This document shows positions 36,941-50,300 of a stretch of 64,000 bases of DNA, piece by piece. The notes below the pieces were generated by a model that was not told the origin of the DNA, made no database searches, and saw only the letters and a program-made list of their open reading frames with translations. The translations under genes were made by a program, and so were the position numbers. Numbering within the stretch: the stretch's first letter is position 1; every line of letters starts with the position of its first letter. The DNA is from Vanilla planifolia (Eukaryota > Streptophyta > Magnoliopsida > Asparagales > Orchidaceae), in the NCBI GenBank assembly GCA_023846275.1, contig CM043868.1, forward strand, positions 16,153,755-16,217,754. Direction: 5' to 3'.

Positions 36941-39900
36941 CAGGAATTTCGCCCTCGAAATTCAGCAAGAAGTTCCGGCCACTTTTCCGCAACATCCTGC
37001 TCTAGCTCCCAGGTTGCCTCCCTTTCGTCATGTCTATTCCACAGAACCTTGACCATAGGAAACGCCCTGTTCCTCAGCTGCCTGCTGCTCTCCTCGAGGA
37101 TGCGAACTGGCAGTTCCACATAAGAAGAATCTGGTGCCACTTGCAAACCAGGAAGATCATCACCGATACAATGAGAAGGATCTGGCACATATCTCTTGAG
37201 ATTCGAAACATGAATCACATTGTGAATCCCAGTCTGATGCTCAGGAAGTGCCAACCTGTAAGCCACTTCACCAATCCTCTCCAGAATAGGATAGGGTCCA
37301 ATGTAATGAGGTCGAAGCTTAGAAGACTTGCCAAACCTGAATAGACCTCGCATATGACTGATCTTCAGGAATACCTTATCTCCCATAGAGAACTCAACAG
37401 CTCTGTGCTTAGGATCATAATATTTCGTCTGGCGATCTTGCACAGTACGTAATCTGTCCTGCAATAACTTGACTTCCGCTGCGGTCTCCTCCACAATCTG
37501 GGGTCCCCACACTCTCTTGGAATCACCCTCCTCCCAACAAAGAGGAGATCTACACCGACGTCCATACAGTGCCTCGTAAGGTGTCATATCAATCGACGCC
37601 TGAAAACTGTTATTATACACAAATTCTACCAAGGGTAACCGTATGGCCCAATCTGCTGAGTAAGTCTGTATGCTCAGGCGTAGCAAATCCTCCAAGGTCC
37701 GAATAGTCCGCTCAGACTGTCCATCTGTCTGAGGATGATAAGCAGTACTGAACTTCAACTGTGTACCCATGGCAGTGTGTAAGCTCCTCCAAAACTGTGA
37801 TGTGAACTTGGCGTCTCTGTCAGAAATAATAGATCGGGGAATCCCATGCAATCTGACAATCTACTGAATATATACCTCTGCCAACTGTGCCGCTAAATCC
37901 GTCTTCTTAATTGATAAGAAATGGGCTGACTTGGTCAATCGATCCACGATGACCCAAATGGCGTCAAAACCTTGTCTGGTACGAGGAAGACCAGTCACAA
38001 AGTCCATAGTGATGTCATCCCATTTCCACTCCGGAATCGGCAATCTCTGCAACAATCCTCCAGGTCTCTGGTGCTCGGCCTTAACTTGCTGACATGTAAG
38101 GCACTTCCTAACAAAAGCAGCAACATCTGCCTTCAAACCTCTCCACCAGAAAACACTCCTCAAATTCCTGTACATCTTGACTTCTCCAGGGTGCATAGCC
38201 AAAGTTCCATAATGAGCCTGTCGAAGGATCCTCTCCCTAAACTCCTGATGTGATGGCACACACCAGCGACCCCTGAAAGTCAAAACGTCGTTTCAGAGAG
38301 CAAAGTCTCCTCCCAATCCCTGCGATGCCAACTCAAACTTCTCCTTCAGCTCTTCATCACAAAGCTGAAGATCACGCATCTCAGATAGCCAGTCAGCCCG
38401 AATAGTCAACGAGCTGAGTCTGTGAACCAGTCTCTGAACAGACAACTGTTCCTGACATCTTTCAACATCCCAATCCAAGTCTAGTATAGAGTCACAGACT
38501 AACATAGTATGCATAACTGCGTGCCTGCTCAAAGCATCAGCAACAGGATTAGCCTTACCCTCGCAGTAATTTATCACCAGCTCATAGTCTTTTATCAATT
38601 CCAACCATCTCCTTTGCCTCAAATTCAGTTCCTTCTGAGTGAATAGATACTTGAGACTCTTGTGATCAGAGAAGCAATCTACGGACACTCCATATAAATA
38701 ATGCCTCCATATTTTTAAGGCAAATATGATGGCAGCTAACTCCAAGTCATGAGTGGGATAATTCTTCTCATGATCCTTCAGTTGTCTCGAAGCATACGCC
38801 ACAACCCTGTCATCCTGCATTAGTACAGCTCCCAAGCCTATATGTGAAGTATCAGTGTACATCTGATAAGGCTTCCCTTGAGTGGGTAAAATTAGTACTG
38901 GAGCGGTACTAAGCCTCTGCTTCAGCTCTAAGAAACTGTTCTCACAACTCTCTGACCACTCAAAAGATTTTCCCTTCCGGGTCAGCTGTGTCAGTGGAGC
39001 GGCCAGTCTAGAAAAGTGAGGAACAAATTTCCTATAATAACCTGCCAAACCAAGGAAACTCCGGATCTCAGTGACGGAAGATGGTCGTTTCCAATCAATA
39101 ATAGCTCGTATCTTGCTAGGATCAACAGCCACGCCTTCTGTACTGACAATATGTCCCAAGAATGCTACTGAGTCTAGCCAAAAAGAACACTTGGAGAATT
39201 TTGCATACAGCTCATTCTCCTGCAATATTGTGAGTACTGTCCTCAACTGATCTGTATGAGCCTCCCTATCTCTGGAATAAATCAATATATCATCTATAAA
39301 TATGATCACAAACTGGTCCAAGAAGGCATGAAAAACTTGATGCATCAGATTCATAAACACTGCTGGAGCATTAGTCAATCCAAAAGGTAACACTGTGAAC
39401 TCATAATGTCCATATCTAGTACGGAAGGCTGTCTTGGGTATATCAGAATCTCTAATCCGGATGTGGTGATAACCCGAACGCAAGTCGATCTTGGAGAACA
39501 CAGTTGCCCCCTACAGCTGATCTAGTAAATCATCAATACGTGGTAAAGGGTACCGGTTACGAATCGTAACCTTATTCAATTCCCTATAATCCACACACAG
39601 CCTCATACTACCATCCTTTTTCTTGATGAATAAGACAGGGGCACCCCAAGGTGAACAACTGGGGCGTATGAGTCCCTTGTTTAATAAGTCCTGTAACTGA
39701 GTCTTCAACTCTGCTAGCTCGGCTGGAGCCATCCTGTAGGGAGCTCTAGCAATAGGAGCTACTCCTGCCTCCAAATCAATCGAAAACTCCACTTCCCTAG
39801 CTGGTGGAAGTCCAGGAAACTCCTCTGGAAAAACCATAGGGAAGTCTCTCACCACTGGAATATTTGACATAAGGGTAGTGGTGGCTTGACTATCTGCCAT

Positions 39901-41175
39901 ATAAGCCAACCAACCAGTACAACCCTTACTCACTAGCCTCTTTGCCTGAAGAACTGAGATCAGGGGAATCTGCCTGTTCAGACCAAAGTATATCACATCC
40001 TCCGAACCAGGCACCCTGATCCTAACCTTCTTCTCGCAACAATCCAGAACCACTGCATGGTAGCACAACCAATCCATCCCCAAAATGATGTCGAACTCTG
40101 TTAGCGGCACACATATCAACTCTGTCACGAACTCGTGTCCACTAATCAGAATAAACCCATCAGTCTTCTGAACAGTGGGAATCTCTTTCCCATCAGGAAG
40201 CCTAACCAGTAAGGGTTCTTTTAAATAACCCTTGGATCCTGATATCTGATTCCAGATCCTCTCAGCAACAAAAGAATGAGATGCACCAGTATCAAACAAA
40301 GTCACGCACTGTATATTACCAAAATAAAGCATACCTGTGATCACCTCTGGTGACTCTGAAGCCTGCTGCCGAGTCAATGCAAATACTCTGGGCTGTCCCC
40401 CAGATGAACCAACCGGTCCTGTGATCCTCTGTTTCTTCCATATCGGGCAGTCGTACCTTTTGTGTCCTGGCTGCTGACAGTGGTAGCAAATAATCCCCCC
40501 AGTCCGAGTACCTGTCTGCTGCACTGGCCTCTCGGAAATAGGCCGTGGCTAGACCACGCCTTCCTGGGTACCACGGTGACCTCTGTGTCTCTTGTCCTTT
40601 TTGTTCTGTTGGGCATTTCTGAATTCCTTCCTCTTGTTGTGAGCCTCTCTCTGGGCCTCCATCCGGATGTCAATAAGTTCAACGGATCTCGCAGCCTCCA
40701 CTAAGTCACGAAATCTGGCAAACTGGCTCACAACCAACTGACGCTGCAGCATAGGACGAAGTCCCTCCAAGAACATCTCACATCTGCGCTCCTCAGATGG
40801 TACCAGCTCTGCGGCATACCTCGCCAGATATGTGAATCTCGATAAGTAGTCGTTCACTGACATCTGGCCCTGCCTGAGGTGTATAAGGTCCCTCCTGGAC
40901 TGAGACATGGCAGAAGCCGGAATGTAGCACTCCCTGAATGCCTCAACAAAGTCCTCCCAAGCTATCTCGCTGTTCTGGACCTCTCCAAACACAACGCGCC
41001 GCTGGCCTCTCCACCAGGTAGCAGCCTCTCCCTCCAATACTAGAGCAGCAAGTACTACCCTCCTGTCGAGTGGACATCCCAAGGCATCAAACAGCTCAAG
41101 CATATGAGCCATCCAGTCATCTGCCACCGCTGGGTCAGCCGACCCACTGAAACTCTGCGGACGCAACCGCATAAA
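36940..41175 (-). pseudogene. gag-pol of the young chromovirus (broken)
   Basis: Parts in minus-strand order, approximate: Gag core 40.6-41.2 kb (FSGSADPAVADDW, EAATWWRG); zinc knuckle near 40.45-40.49 kb (CYHC, GH, C); protease near 40.2-40.35 kb with [10 protein letters not shown] about 39.1-39.8 kb with VDYRELN and FIDDILIYS; RNase H about 38.5-38.9 kb ([28 protein letters not shown]); integrase about 37.2-38.25 kb with an HHCC finger, and the catalytic triad in the contexts MDFVTGLP, SDRDAKF and QSERT; chromodomain about 36.96-37.08 kb. Domains are well preserved, with about four or five breaks overall. Nothing here is a host gene. Confidence 0.93.
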
Positions 41176-41444
41176 GGCATCGATTCAACGATCCACGGCT
41201 GGCTCAACTGGCAATGCTGGGATCGTCTCCGGGGTAGGAGTAGCAGATATAGGTCTGCCTCTAGCTGCTCCACGAACGGAAAGTCTCCTGGTACCAGCCG
41301 TACTGTCAAAAGCAACTAATCTGGCATTAGAGTCGTCATTTGGCATTTGGCATACGGACTACCATAGTATAATAAAATGACCAACAGTTCTCCCCACCTT
41401 GGGTTGAACTTCTATACATGTCTAGCCCCACTATCATAACCTAG

Positions 41445-41457
41445 GGCTCTGATACCA
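41445..41457 (-). other. Primer-binding site, initiator Met tRNA
   Basis: On the minus strand TGGTATCAGAGCC begins 4 bases after the LTR end. It is complementary to the 3' end of plant initiator methionine tRNA, the usual primer of chromoviruses. Confidence 0.95.
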
Positions 41458-41461
41458 CTCT

Positions 41462-44322
41462 TGTTACACCCAGTTTTTTTTTTAAAAGGAAAATTTTTTT
41501 TTTTACATATAGACAGCTCAGATCGTCCCATACCAACCTGAGTAGCCTACAAAAAACATAGGATATAACACATCATTACACACCTACTTTCCTTAACTAT
41601 GTGGATCCCATCTCCCGGGCACACCGTCAAATCAGGTTCATGACTCCTGAATTAACTGATGAACTCGCGCAATGTTACTCCTACTAGACCCAATACTCCT
41701 AACCCATACCGGTAGGAGAACCGATCTAATAGAAGTCTGAACCCCCAAGGTTAAGTTCCATAGTCATGTAATGACCTCACCATCAACAAAAAAATATATA
41801 ACATCCACCGATATGAAATGGCGCTCCACACACCATACCATCAAGATAGAAAATAAGATAGCGTATAAAAATGTAACTCATATGAAAAATCACAGTCCAT
41901 CAATACCACATCATCCATACGAGTACATGAGTCAGAATCACCCTCACATAATACAAGACATAATAATAACAGTCTCACTGAATACATCCAACAGCAACAA
42001 TCAACTAACCAGAATGTCTCAGAAAATCACAGATCAGATCTCCTCTACTAGCTTACTGATCACGATCCCACCTAAAGCTGGGTGGCGTCAAGTCTGCCGA
42101 GCCACTGGAAAAATATGGATAATAAAAGAATGAGCTACGCCCAGTAGGAAAGATAGCTAGTAAAAAAAATTCTCATGCAAGAGAAGGATAATATCAATAG
42201 TATAGAATTACAGCATAACAATGTAGGGTGGAAAGACACTCTCAGTCCCAGACTCTGACCAACCACAGTCACCCCCAGTCACACCAGAGTAGCTCTCCTC
42301 TGTGCTCCCAGGCAGCATGCCAGCGGGACACGCCCATCTCTGCGTACGCATGGCGCCTAGGCAAAGCATGCCAGCGGGACACGCCCATCTCTGCGCACGC
42401 ATCACAACGCCTAGCACCTGACACCGCAGCGTCTCTCGTCAATCAATCTTCTGGAGACTATAGACAAAACCAGTCACATAGATCTCTAGCCAACGTGAGA
42501 CACCCCTGCTACCCTCAGGCACGTAGGCCTACACACTTGGCTAGCCATGGCGAGTCACCCCTGCCACTGCCACTCTCAGGCGCGCAGGCCTACACTCATG
42601 GACCAGAAGAGATCGACTCAGCCACCGTCCCATGAAGTCCTCTCCCAACAATTTCCATAGAAGCCATGCCCCTACAGTCATTGCCAAGCTCTAACTCCAA
42701 GATTCGGCAACATGTGTCCAGATACAACAAGGCGCATACCAGTCCACATGTATACTGTGGAAGCTAAGTCTGTACCGCACAGTTACCTACCACAACTACC
42801 CTAAAACATCATATAGGGCCTATAGTATTCCGGTCCACTATGCCAATCCATGAAATATGTCAATCCATGAAATATGCCAACACTGAGTAAACTGACTCAA
42901 TCCATGTCATTGTCATCCAAGCAACACAAACTGTACCAAAATTATGACTATTCTGGTAGCACCCAAGTGTCACACTTCTTTCCAACTAATCCAGCTGCAC
43001 TGAATTTATGGGTAATTTCCAACAGTCAATTTTCAACTTGGCTACGTGATTTCTAAAAATCACCTTTTTCTCACTTCAGGAAATTTTTAAATTCAAAAAA
43101 ATCAATTTCCGCCCTTTATCCATTTTCCGAAATTCGGAATAAATTTCCGAATAAAATTTAAATTCCACATATATCCTTTTTCCGAAAATTCGGATTAATT
43201 TCCGAATTAAATTTTCTCCGCGCCGTTCATCCGCGCCGAATCCCGCTGAACCGACTTTCGCTGCCGGTTAGGAACCCTCGCGCTGAACCGCGACACCGCC
43301 GAACCAATTTCTTAATAACCCGTTAATCAGATTAATTATAATTACTAATAAAATGGCGTAAATACCATTAATTACTTAATTAAATTTGTAATTAATCTAA
43401 ACCCTTCTCCTTCCTCGGTCCGACGCCCGCGAACCCTAATCGACGCAATCGCCGATCAATCCAATCCTTCCGTCGATTTCCGGCGAACGCGAACAAGGAG
43501 AAACAAAATTCGATGTTCGTACTATCCTAATGTTTCAATCATTAACTAAATTTTTCATCCCTGCGAAATGGGCAATTTTCCAGAAAATCCAAAATTGTAA
43601 AAGACGCAAATTCGCATTCAACTAAGTCCGATTTTTCATCCACATGTTTGTGTTCATTAAGCAAAATATTCCATGCTTTTAATTTCTACTAAATAACTAA
43701 TTTAATCTGAATTTCCTACCTTGCTCGCCGGCGACGGTGAAGCTCGCACGCGATCAACCGCAGCTCCTCGCCGAACGAAACCGGTACCAAAATGTTCGCC
43801 TCTGTCCCGCGAACCTCCGGTTACCAAAAGCCCCTTGGAAGGCTGCCGGAATTTACCGTCGTTCGCCGCGAACACCTCGCCTCTAGCCGCCGTTCGAAAC
43901 CCTAACAGCCGAACAGTTTAGGTTAAGTACCCGGCTTAAACCGGTAATAACCCGTTAAGACCCATTAAGCGCCGGTTGACCTTCCAAAAGCGCCGCTTAA
44001 CACCCGATCAGCCGGTTAATCTCCACCGCTGATCTCGCCCGTCCGATCCGCTTATCCGCGGCTTATCCAAACGCACGCGCAAACGCACCTCGGCGAACCG
44101 CCCCACCTTCGCTGAACCGCTCCGGTCCGGTTCACGCGCGTAAAAAAAAACCAAATTCCGGTTTTAAAAAAAATCTCGGTGCTCCGAAAAATCCCCAGAA
44201 AATTTCAGAAATTCCAATAGCCTCCAATTGAGCTCCTGGCTCATCCTACTGTCGATCTGAAATCATCCAAGCCACAATTGAATTATTGAAGATTAAACGT
44301 ATAATTTTTACTGGGTATAACA
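41462..44322 (-). repeat. LTR of the young chromovirus (5' LTR in element orientation)
   Basis: 2,861 bases, about 99% identical to the other LTR. Differences are mostly transitions. On the minus strand it carries the promoter that would drive the element, though I could not place its TATA box with confidence. Confidence 0.95.
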
Positions 44323-44327
44323 AAGAC
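44323..44327. repeat. Target-site duplication AAGAC, right
   Basis: Identical to 34,057-34,061. Confidence 0.95.
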
Positions 44328-45462
44328 CTAGTGCAAAGTGTACAAAAATTTGATGAAGCATGTAGATGTTTGAAACTGTGGCTTAAGATCGAGTGGCACA
44401 CATAGATGTTAGGGTAGTGCACATGAATGCTTGGTTACATTTGCATACCTTCCATGGTGCACATGGACACTTGGGTAGCATGCGTGGAGATAGAGTAATG
44501 ATGCCTAGATGTATGTGGTTAGCGTAGACAAGTGCACGATTGGACATATGTGGAAGTTGTAAGACCTAATAGTAGAGGAATAAAAATATTGAATAAAAGT
44601 GGATAATTATAATGCAATTAAAGTGTGACTAATATTATGGACTGTTAATGAATTAAAAGAGATTAAGATAAGATGAGCAACAACCATTAAAGTGTTGCAT
44701 AAAAGGACAGAAAAAGCTATTATGATATGGACTCATAATCATAGTATTTTGTTTGATGATAACAAATCATAAGTATTTCTAATAAATTTGATTGAATGAA
44801 TTTTTAAATTTTAGATAACTGATATTTATGTTTATGTGAGAAGTTAAAGAAGAAAAAGAAGAGTAAATGTCAAATCTTATGAATATCATCTTGATTAAAG
44901 TGACAAACCATCAAGAGATTTATTTTGAGTTTAATTCAAGTATTTTACTTTTATTTTGATTAAAATAATAGACATAATTAAAATCATTCTTATAAGACAC
45001 ATAAATTAAATTTTATTTAAATTAATTATTTCTAAAACTATTAAGATTCTAAAACCTTGATCATCTTATCTTGACTATCTTTAGAATCATTTTATCTTTA
45101 ATTATATCTTTGAATTTTTTAATAATTTATTACAAAAAATATAATATAATAAAAATAAATAATTAATAATAAAATCGTAATAATATCAATAATAATAAAA
45201 AACTAATTATACTAATCTAAACAAACCTAAGATTAAACCTTAAGTCTCAGGTCATAACACTACTCTTAAACCTGTTTGTCACAATTATCAAGTTAGGGCA
45301 TCACTCTTAAACCCATAATGAAAATAACCCCAATGTTTAAGTAGACTCAAAAATACTTTTAAAGACTTAAAAGAAAATAAAATTAACCAAAATATATAAT
45401 ATGAGACTAAAGAGCATCATGATTTTTGCATGGTTGATTTCTAAATTATGTAAGTGATGGGA
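44328..45462. other. Intergenic DNA between two retroelements
   Basis: The first 230 bases carry repeated GTGCACATG / GGACACTTGGGTAGC-like words and look like the continuation of the LTR-like fragment cut at 34,061. The rest is AT-rich without recognised content. Confidence 0.4.
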
Positions 45463-46904
45463 TGCAGTAGCATCCAGTACATCATATGAAGTTTTCATTT
45501 GGAGACATACTAATCCTATTCAGACTCAAATTAATGCTAAGATTGACCAATCTACTTATTATTGTGTACATTATCATTATTAATGTGATGATCAATTACA
45601 ACTAACCCTTAATTATTATAAATTTTAATTTATTTTCAATAGTTTGTCAAATTATTTATTTTTACAATTTTGTTTCAATTGTTTGAAGAATAATTAACAA
45701 TTTTTTGATATTTCTAGTTTTAAATTTACATCAGTTATCAATTTAGTAATTTTGTCATTTTGTTATTATAAAATTTGATAACAAAATGACTTCAAAAGAG
45801 CTAAAAATTGAGTTTGGACTATTGCCATTGTCTTCCATCGCCTTCATCCCTATCTACCATGGTATCATCATCATCAGCTATGATACTACTGTTCGCATCA
45901 ATTCGTGCACCTCCTATGTTGATAACATTGACTCACGTGACCCACCAGCCCGCATCGGCATGCTCTAGCCACTTGACCCATGCCTAACCCAAAACACCCA
46001 CATCAACCCAAAAATGGACTCAATGCATCACTCGCCTCTCTGCTGCATCGTTTGCATCACACGTTGCCTTGTCGTTTGTTGTTATCACCTCTTGAAATGT
46101 ATATGTTTTCTGGGATTTGCTTAATTTATCTTATTTTTAGCTTTCAATATAGTTTTTTTTTCAACATTTTAGGAAAATTTAAAGTATTTATTTTATAATT
46201 TATGGTGACTTCTAGATTTCTAAAATATCTTTTAAAATTTCAAAAATATGTCTTTTAGTATTTTAAATACCCTTTTGTATTCCTAAGTTAACAAATTACT
46301 ATTATACCTATGAGGTCACTATAAATAGGGGTGCTCATCATGTTATAAGTGACAAACTTTTGAATGACAACGAAGTACAGTCGCTAAGCTAGTGCGATAC
46401 AAATGTGTTATGTGTGCGAAATCTAATAGTGTGATTTTGAAGGTACATTAAGAAGGCATGAGATGGAAAAGAAGAGATCCTGACCTATTATCTAATATCT
46501 ACAAAAGCATCAAATTATCAGGAAAGTTCTTAACTACTTTATTTCATATTTTAAAAATTTTATTTGTTATGTCCAACTCTTTTATTAGTACATGTGATCA
46601 TGTGAATTCTTATTTGACCTTCTATAAACTTTAGTAGTGTGTATATCTTGCCACTCCACCACTAACTTGAGTACTTGAGTGTGTGTTGTTTAAAACCAAA
46701 CTTTCTTTAGGTTGAGATCCCTTTGTTAAAACTAGTGTAAGTCTTTTATTTCTAAGAAAGTTCTTACTTATCTGATAGTCCTAGGAATTTTGATTTTAAA
46801 TTTATAATATCTTTAGGTAGGCTTCTATACAAATATATTATTTAAAGCTAAGATTTTTAATTGTTTATGAGCTAAAATAAGTTTTATCATTTCATCATAT
46901 ATCA
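45463..46904 (+). repeat. 5' LTR of the old Ty3/gypsy element
   Basis: Begins TGCAGTAGCATCCA, matched at 51,737, and ends before a PBS remnant. It contains a conserved block near 45,786-46,080 less AT-biased than the rest, and a TATA-like CTATAAATAG at 46,319-46,328 matched at the same place in the other LTR. Short open frames in it are not genes. Confidence 0.8.
46319..46328 (+). promoter_or_regulatory. LTR TATA box
   Basis: CTATAAATAG followed by GGGTGCTCATCA; the counterpart in the other LTR is at about 52,607-52,618 (TTTATAAATAAGG). Keeping this block in both worn LTRs supports it as the former core promoter. Confidence 0.6.
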
Positions 46905-46906
46905 AC

Positions 46907-46919
46907 TTTGATATCAGAG
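46907..46919 (+). other. Worn primer-binding site, initiator Met tRNA type
   Basis: TTTGATATCAGAG two bases after the LTR end resembles TGGTATCAGAG with two changes. Its place fixes the 5' LTR end at about 46,904 and the element orientation as plus. Confidence 0.75.
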
Positions 46920-47399
46920 ATTGGTTAGCTTTTAAAACATGTATGTTTTAAAATTTTTTATGAAATAATTATCTTTTAATTTTATGCATTTGTTTTTAAT
47001 TACTAGAAGTTGTTAATTAAAAAATATTATTCATGTTTGATAATATAATATCTCTTTAGTTATATGATATATTGTTATTATATTTTAAGATTTATTTGTT
47101 TTTTTATGATCCTAAATTAAGAATTTTTTAACCCAATAGTTTACGATCACTAGATCCAAAAAATAATATAAAATATATGATTTTCAACCATCATAATAAA
47201 CCATAGAACCAGTAATACAACATGTAATTTTAAAACTAACTCATTTGATATAAGATCTATAAGCAACCTTAAAAACATGCTTAGATCAATCGGAGCAATG
47301 TAGAGGTAATAAATTAGATGGAATCTATAGATCAAGTAGGTTTATGACAAGTGACTCCAAAGTTAAAAAAATGTCCTCTGAAAATGAATCTAACCAATC

Positions 47400-50300
47400 A
47401 AAAAGTCAATGTAGGTGTCAAGTTATTCCACAAATGCATTATAAAAGATATAGTAGGGATTATGATTTTTAGGTTAACATAGTTAAATTAGAAGCCCCTA
47501 TATTTGATAGTAGTTTAGACCCCATAACATATCAAGATTAGAAAATAAGAATAAAATATTAGTTTGATTAGTATGATCTTAGTGAGTTTTGGAAGTACTA
47601 ATTGACAAAAACTAGACTCACATCACATGCAATATTATTTGTTCACTCATTAGAAGAATGATATCTTGATGAAGATCAAGCATTATCTCAATCATGGAAA
47701 AAACTTAGGATCTTCTTTTGAGTTAAATACGTGCCAACCTCTTATGTTGGTAAACTTTTGGATAAATGACATCTACCCATGTTTCAAAGACTATTGATGA
47801 GTACATTACTAAATTTAAGGATTATGTACTTAGATATACTATCCAAGAGTCAAACCAAGTCGTATTAACTCTATTTTGAGTTGGGCTCAGGGATTTTATT
47901 CAAGTTGAGTTATACATGAGATATATTACTAGTTTATAAAAGACATATAAAGTGGCTAATGATGTAAAAAAATTTAAAGGATTGATTAGCTATAAAAGTC
48001 AGATTCTTTCATCCACTTCTTATCTTCAAACTCGTACCACCACTTCCACTATTCCTAATAGTTCTAGTTCACAAGCAACTAGTGCCTCTCTACCCATACC
48101 ACCAATTTGTTAAATTCAACCCTTAGGAAAACCATTTACTAATTATGGAGTTGAGTGTTATCATTGTCATGGGAAAGGACATGTTGTAGGCTAATAACCT
48201 AAGGGAGTTTTACACATAAAGAGAGAAGAAGAGATAAAAGAAAGTATTGAGTCAAGAAAGAGAAAGTTATATAGCCAAATGAGGAGGTTGAAGAAGAATT
48301 ACAATAACTAAGTGAAAAGTTTATTATATTAGACCACTCTTAGCTATTGTGAGATATACTTTGACTACACCAAGACCATTTGATGATTGGTAACAAACTA
48401 GCATCTTTAGTATCTTCATTAGGATTAAAGATAAATCATGTAAGATTGTTTTAGATAACATTAGCTATATCAATGCCATAACACAAAAAACTTTCAAGGG
48501 GATAGGTTTAACACTTATAGACCATCCCTACCTATAAATTGTATCTTGGATCGATAAAACTTCAATTTTCATACAATAAAGGTGTTGTGTTCCTTTAAAG
48601 TTTGTTCAATATTCTGAAGAATTATGGTGTGATGTTATCCTAATGTAGGTAGGTAGTCTTATCTTAGTAAGACTTTGGTTATACAATCGAGATAGATGAG
48701 CCAATATGTGTACAAAGGAAAGAAAATTATGTTATACCCTTCACCTCGCTCGAAGAAAATTTCTAACCCAAATACTCCAAAAGAAAAAGACAAAGGAAAA
48801 GAAAAGTTACTTAATATCATTTCACTAGCTGAGATTAAGAGGGATATAATCAGTGGTAAGGTTATCTAGTTTGTGATAATTTGAAAAGAACTTAATAGTA
48901 CACCCATCCCATCATCCATAGTCCAACTCTTGTTAAAAGAATTTGAGGACATATTTTTCATTGACTTGTCAGATACATTCATCATTAAGAGATATTCAAC
49001 AAGCTACAGATCTAGTTTTTGACACTTCACTATCATATTTACCACACTATTGATTAAATCTCTTGGCATATGTAGAACTTATTCAATAAGTAAATGAACT
49101 TGTTTAAAAGGGATTTATTAGAGAAAGTATTAGCCCATGTATTGTACCTACTCTATTGCTCCAAAAAAGATGAAACTTAATACATGTGCATTGATAGTAA
49201 TGCCATTAATAAAATAATGATTAATATAGGCTTCTAATTCCTTGGCTCGATGATTTGTTATATCAAATGGTTGGAACCATCATATTTTCTAAAATTGATC
49301 TAAGAAGTAGATACCATTAGGTTAGAATTTGTCTAGGTGATGAATGGAAGACTATCTTTAAAAAAGATGAATTATATGAGTAATTAGTTATGCTATTTGG
49401 ATTATCGAATGTACCAAATATATTTGTGTGACTTATGACTCAGGTTTTGATGTCTTATATAGGTTATTTTGTAGTTGTCTATTTTGATGACATATTAGTT
49501 TATAATTATATATCATTTGAATATTTAAGACATCTTAAATAGGTATACATTACATTATATGAACAACATTTATTTACTAGCCTTAAGAAGTATAAATTTT
49601 GGTCAGAAAGAATATCATTCAAAAGTTTTATTGTTTAAAAAAACATTAATAATTGACCCTAAAAAGATAAAAGCCATTATTGAATGGCCAACTCCAACTA
49701 ATGTACATGAAGTTCATAGCTTTCATGGCCTACTCCACTTTTTATCGATGATTCATATAAGAATTTATCACAATAGTAGGCCCAATTATAAATTGTATTA
49801 AAAAGAAAAGGTTTAACTAGAGAAAAGTACTAGAAGTAACATTTGTTAATTAAAAGAAGCTATGACTCAAGCAACAATCCTTAGATTACTTGACTTTTTA
49901 ACTACTTTGAAGTCGCTTTGTGATGCTTCACGAGTAGGTATGATTGTGTCTTGGTGGTCATTCCATATATGAAAAAAACTTTATGTTATAATATAATTAC
50001 TAAAACATTAGAGACACTATCTATTGTCCTAAGAATTTATTTTTTATTTGGATCATAAAGCATTGAAATATTTAAATTTGCAAAGGAATTTAAGTCATCA
50101 ACAAGCTAAATGGTTTGAATATTTTACAAGAATTTATTTGTTTTAAAGCATAAGCAAAGAGTATAGAATAAAGTAGCAGATACATTAAATTATCATGTTT
50201 GTTTATTATCATTAATGACTGTACGTGTTCCTGGATACGAATGCATCAAGAATTTATATAGTGATGACCCAGACTTGGGTGATATCTATCAAGAAATCAA

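Larger units (their letters stand above)
34062..44322 (-). mobile_element. Young full-length Ty3/gypsy chromovirus (Tekay/Del-like)
   Basis: An element of about 10.3 kb on the minus strand with both LTRs, 5-bp target duplication, PBS and PPT. Part order on the minus strand is gag, zinc knuckle, protease, RT, RNase H, integrase and chromodomain, the order of chromoviruses. Long LTRs and the chromodomain wording (VKVLW, EATWE, WPELL) suggest the Tekay/Del lineage. By eye the LTRs differ at about 30 of 2,860 sites (about 1.1%), so insertion is recent: below one million years at fast plant rates, perhaps one to a few million at slow woody-plant rates. The coding region has about four or five breaks. 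It inserted into older LTR-like sequence and lies about 1.1 kb from an older Ty3/gypsy fossil. Confidence 0.95.
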
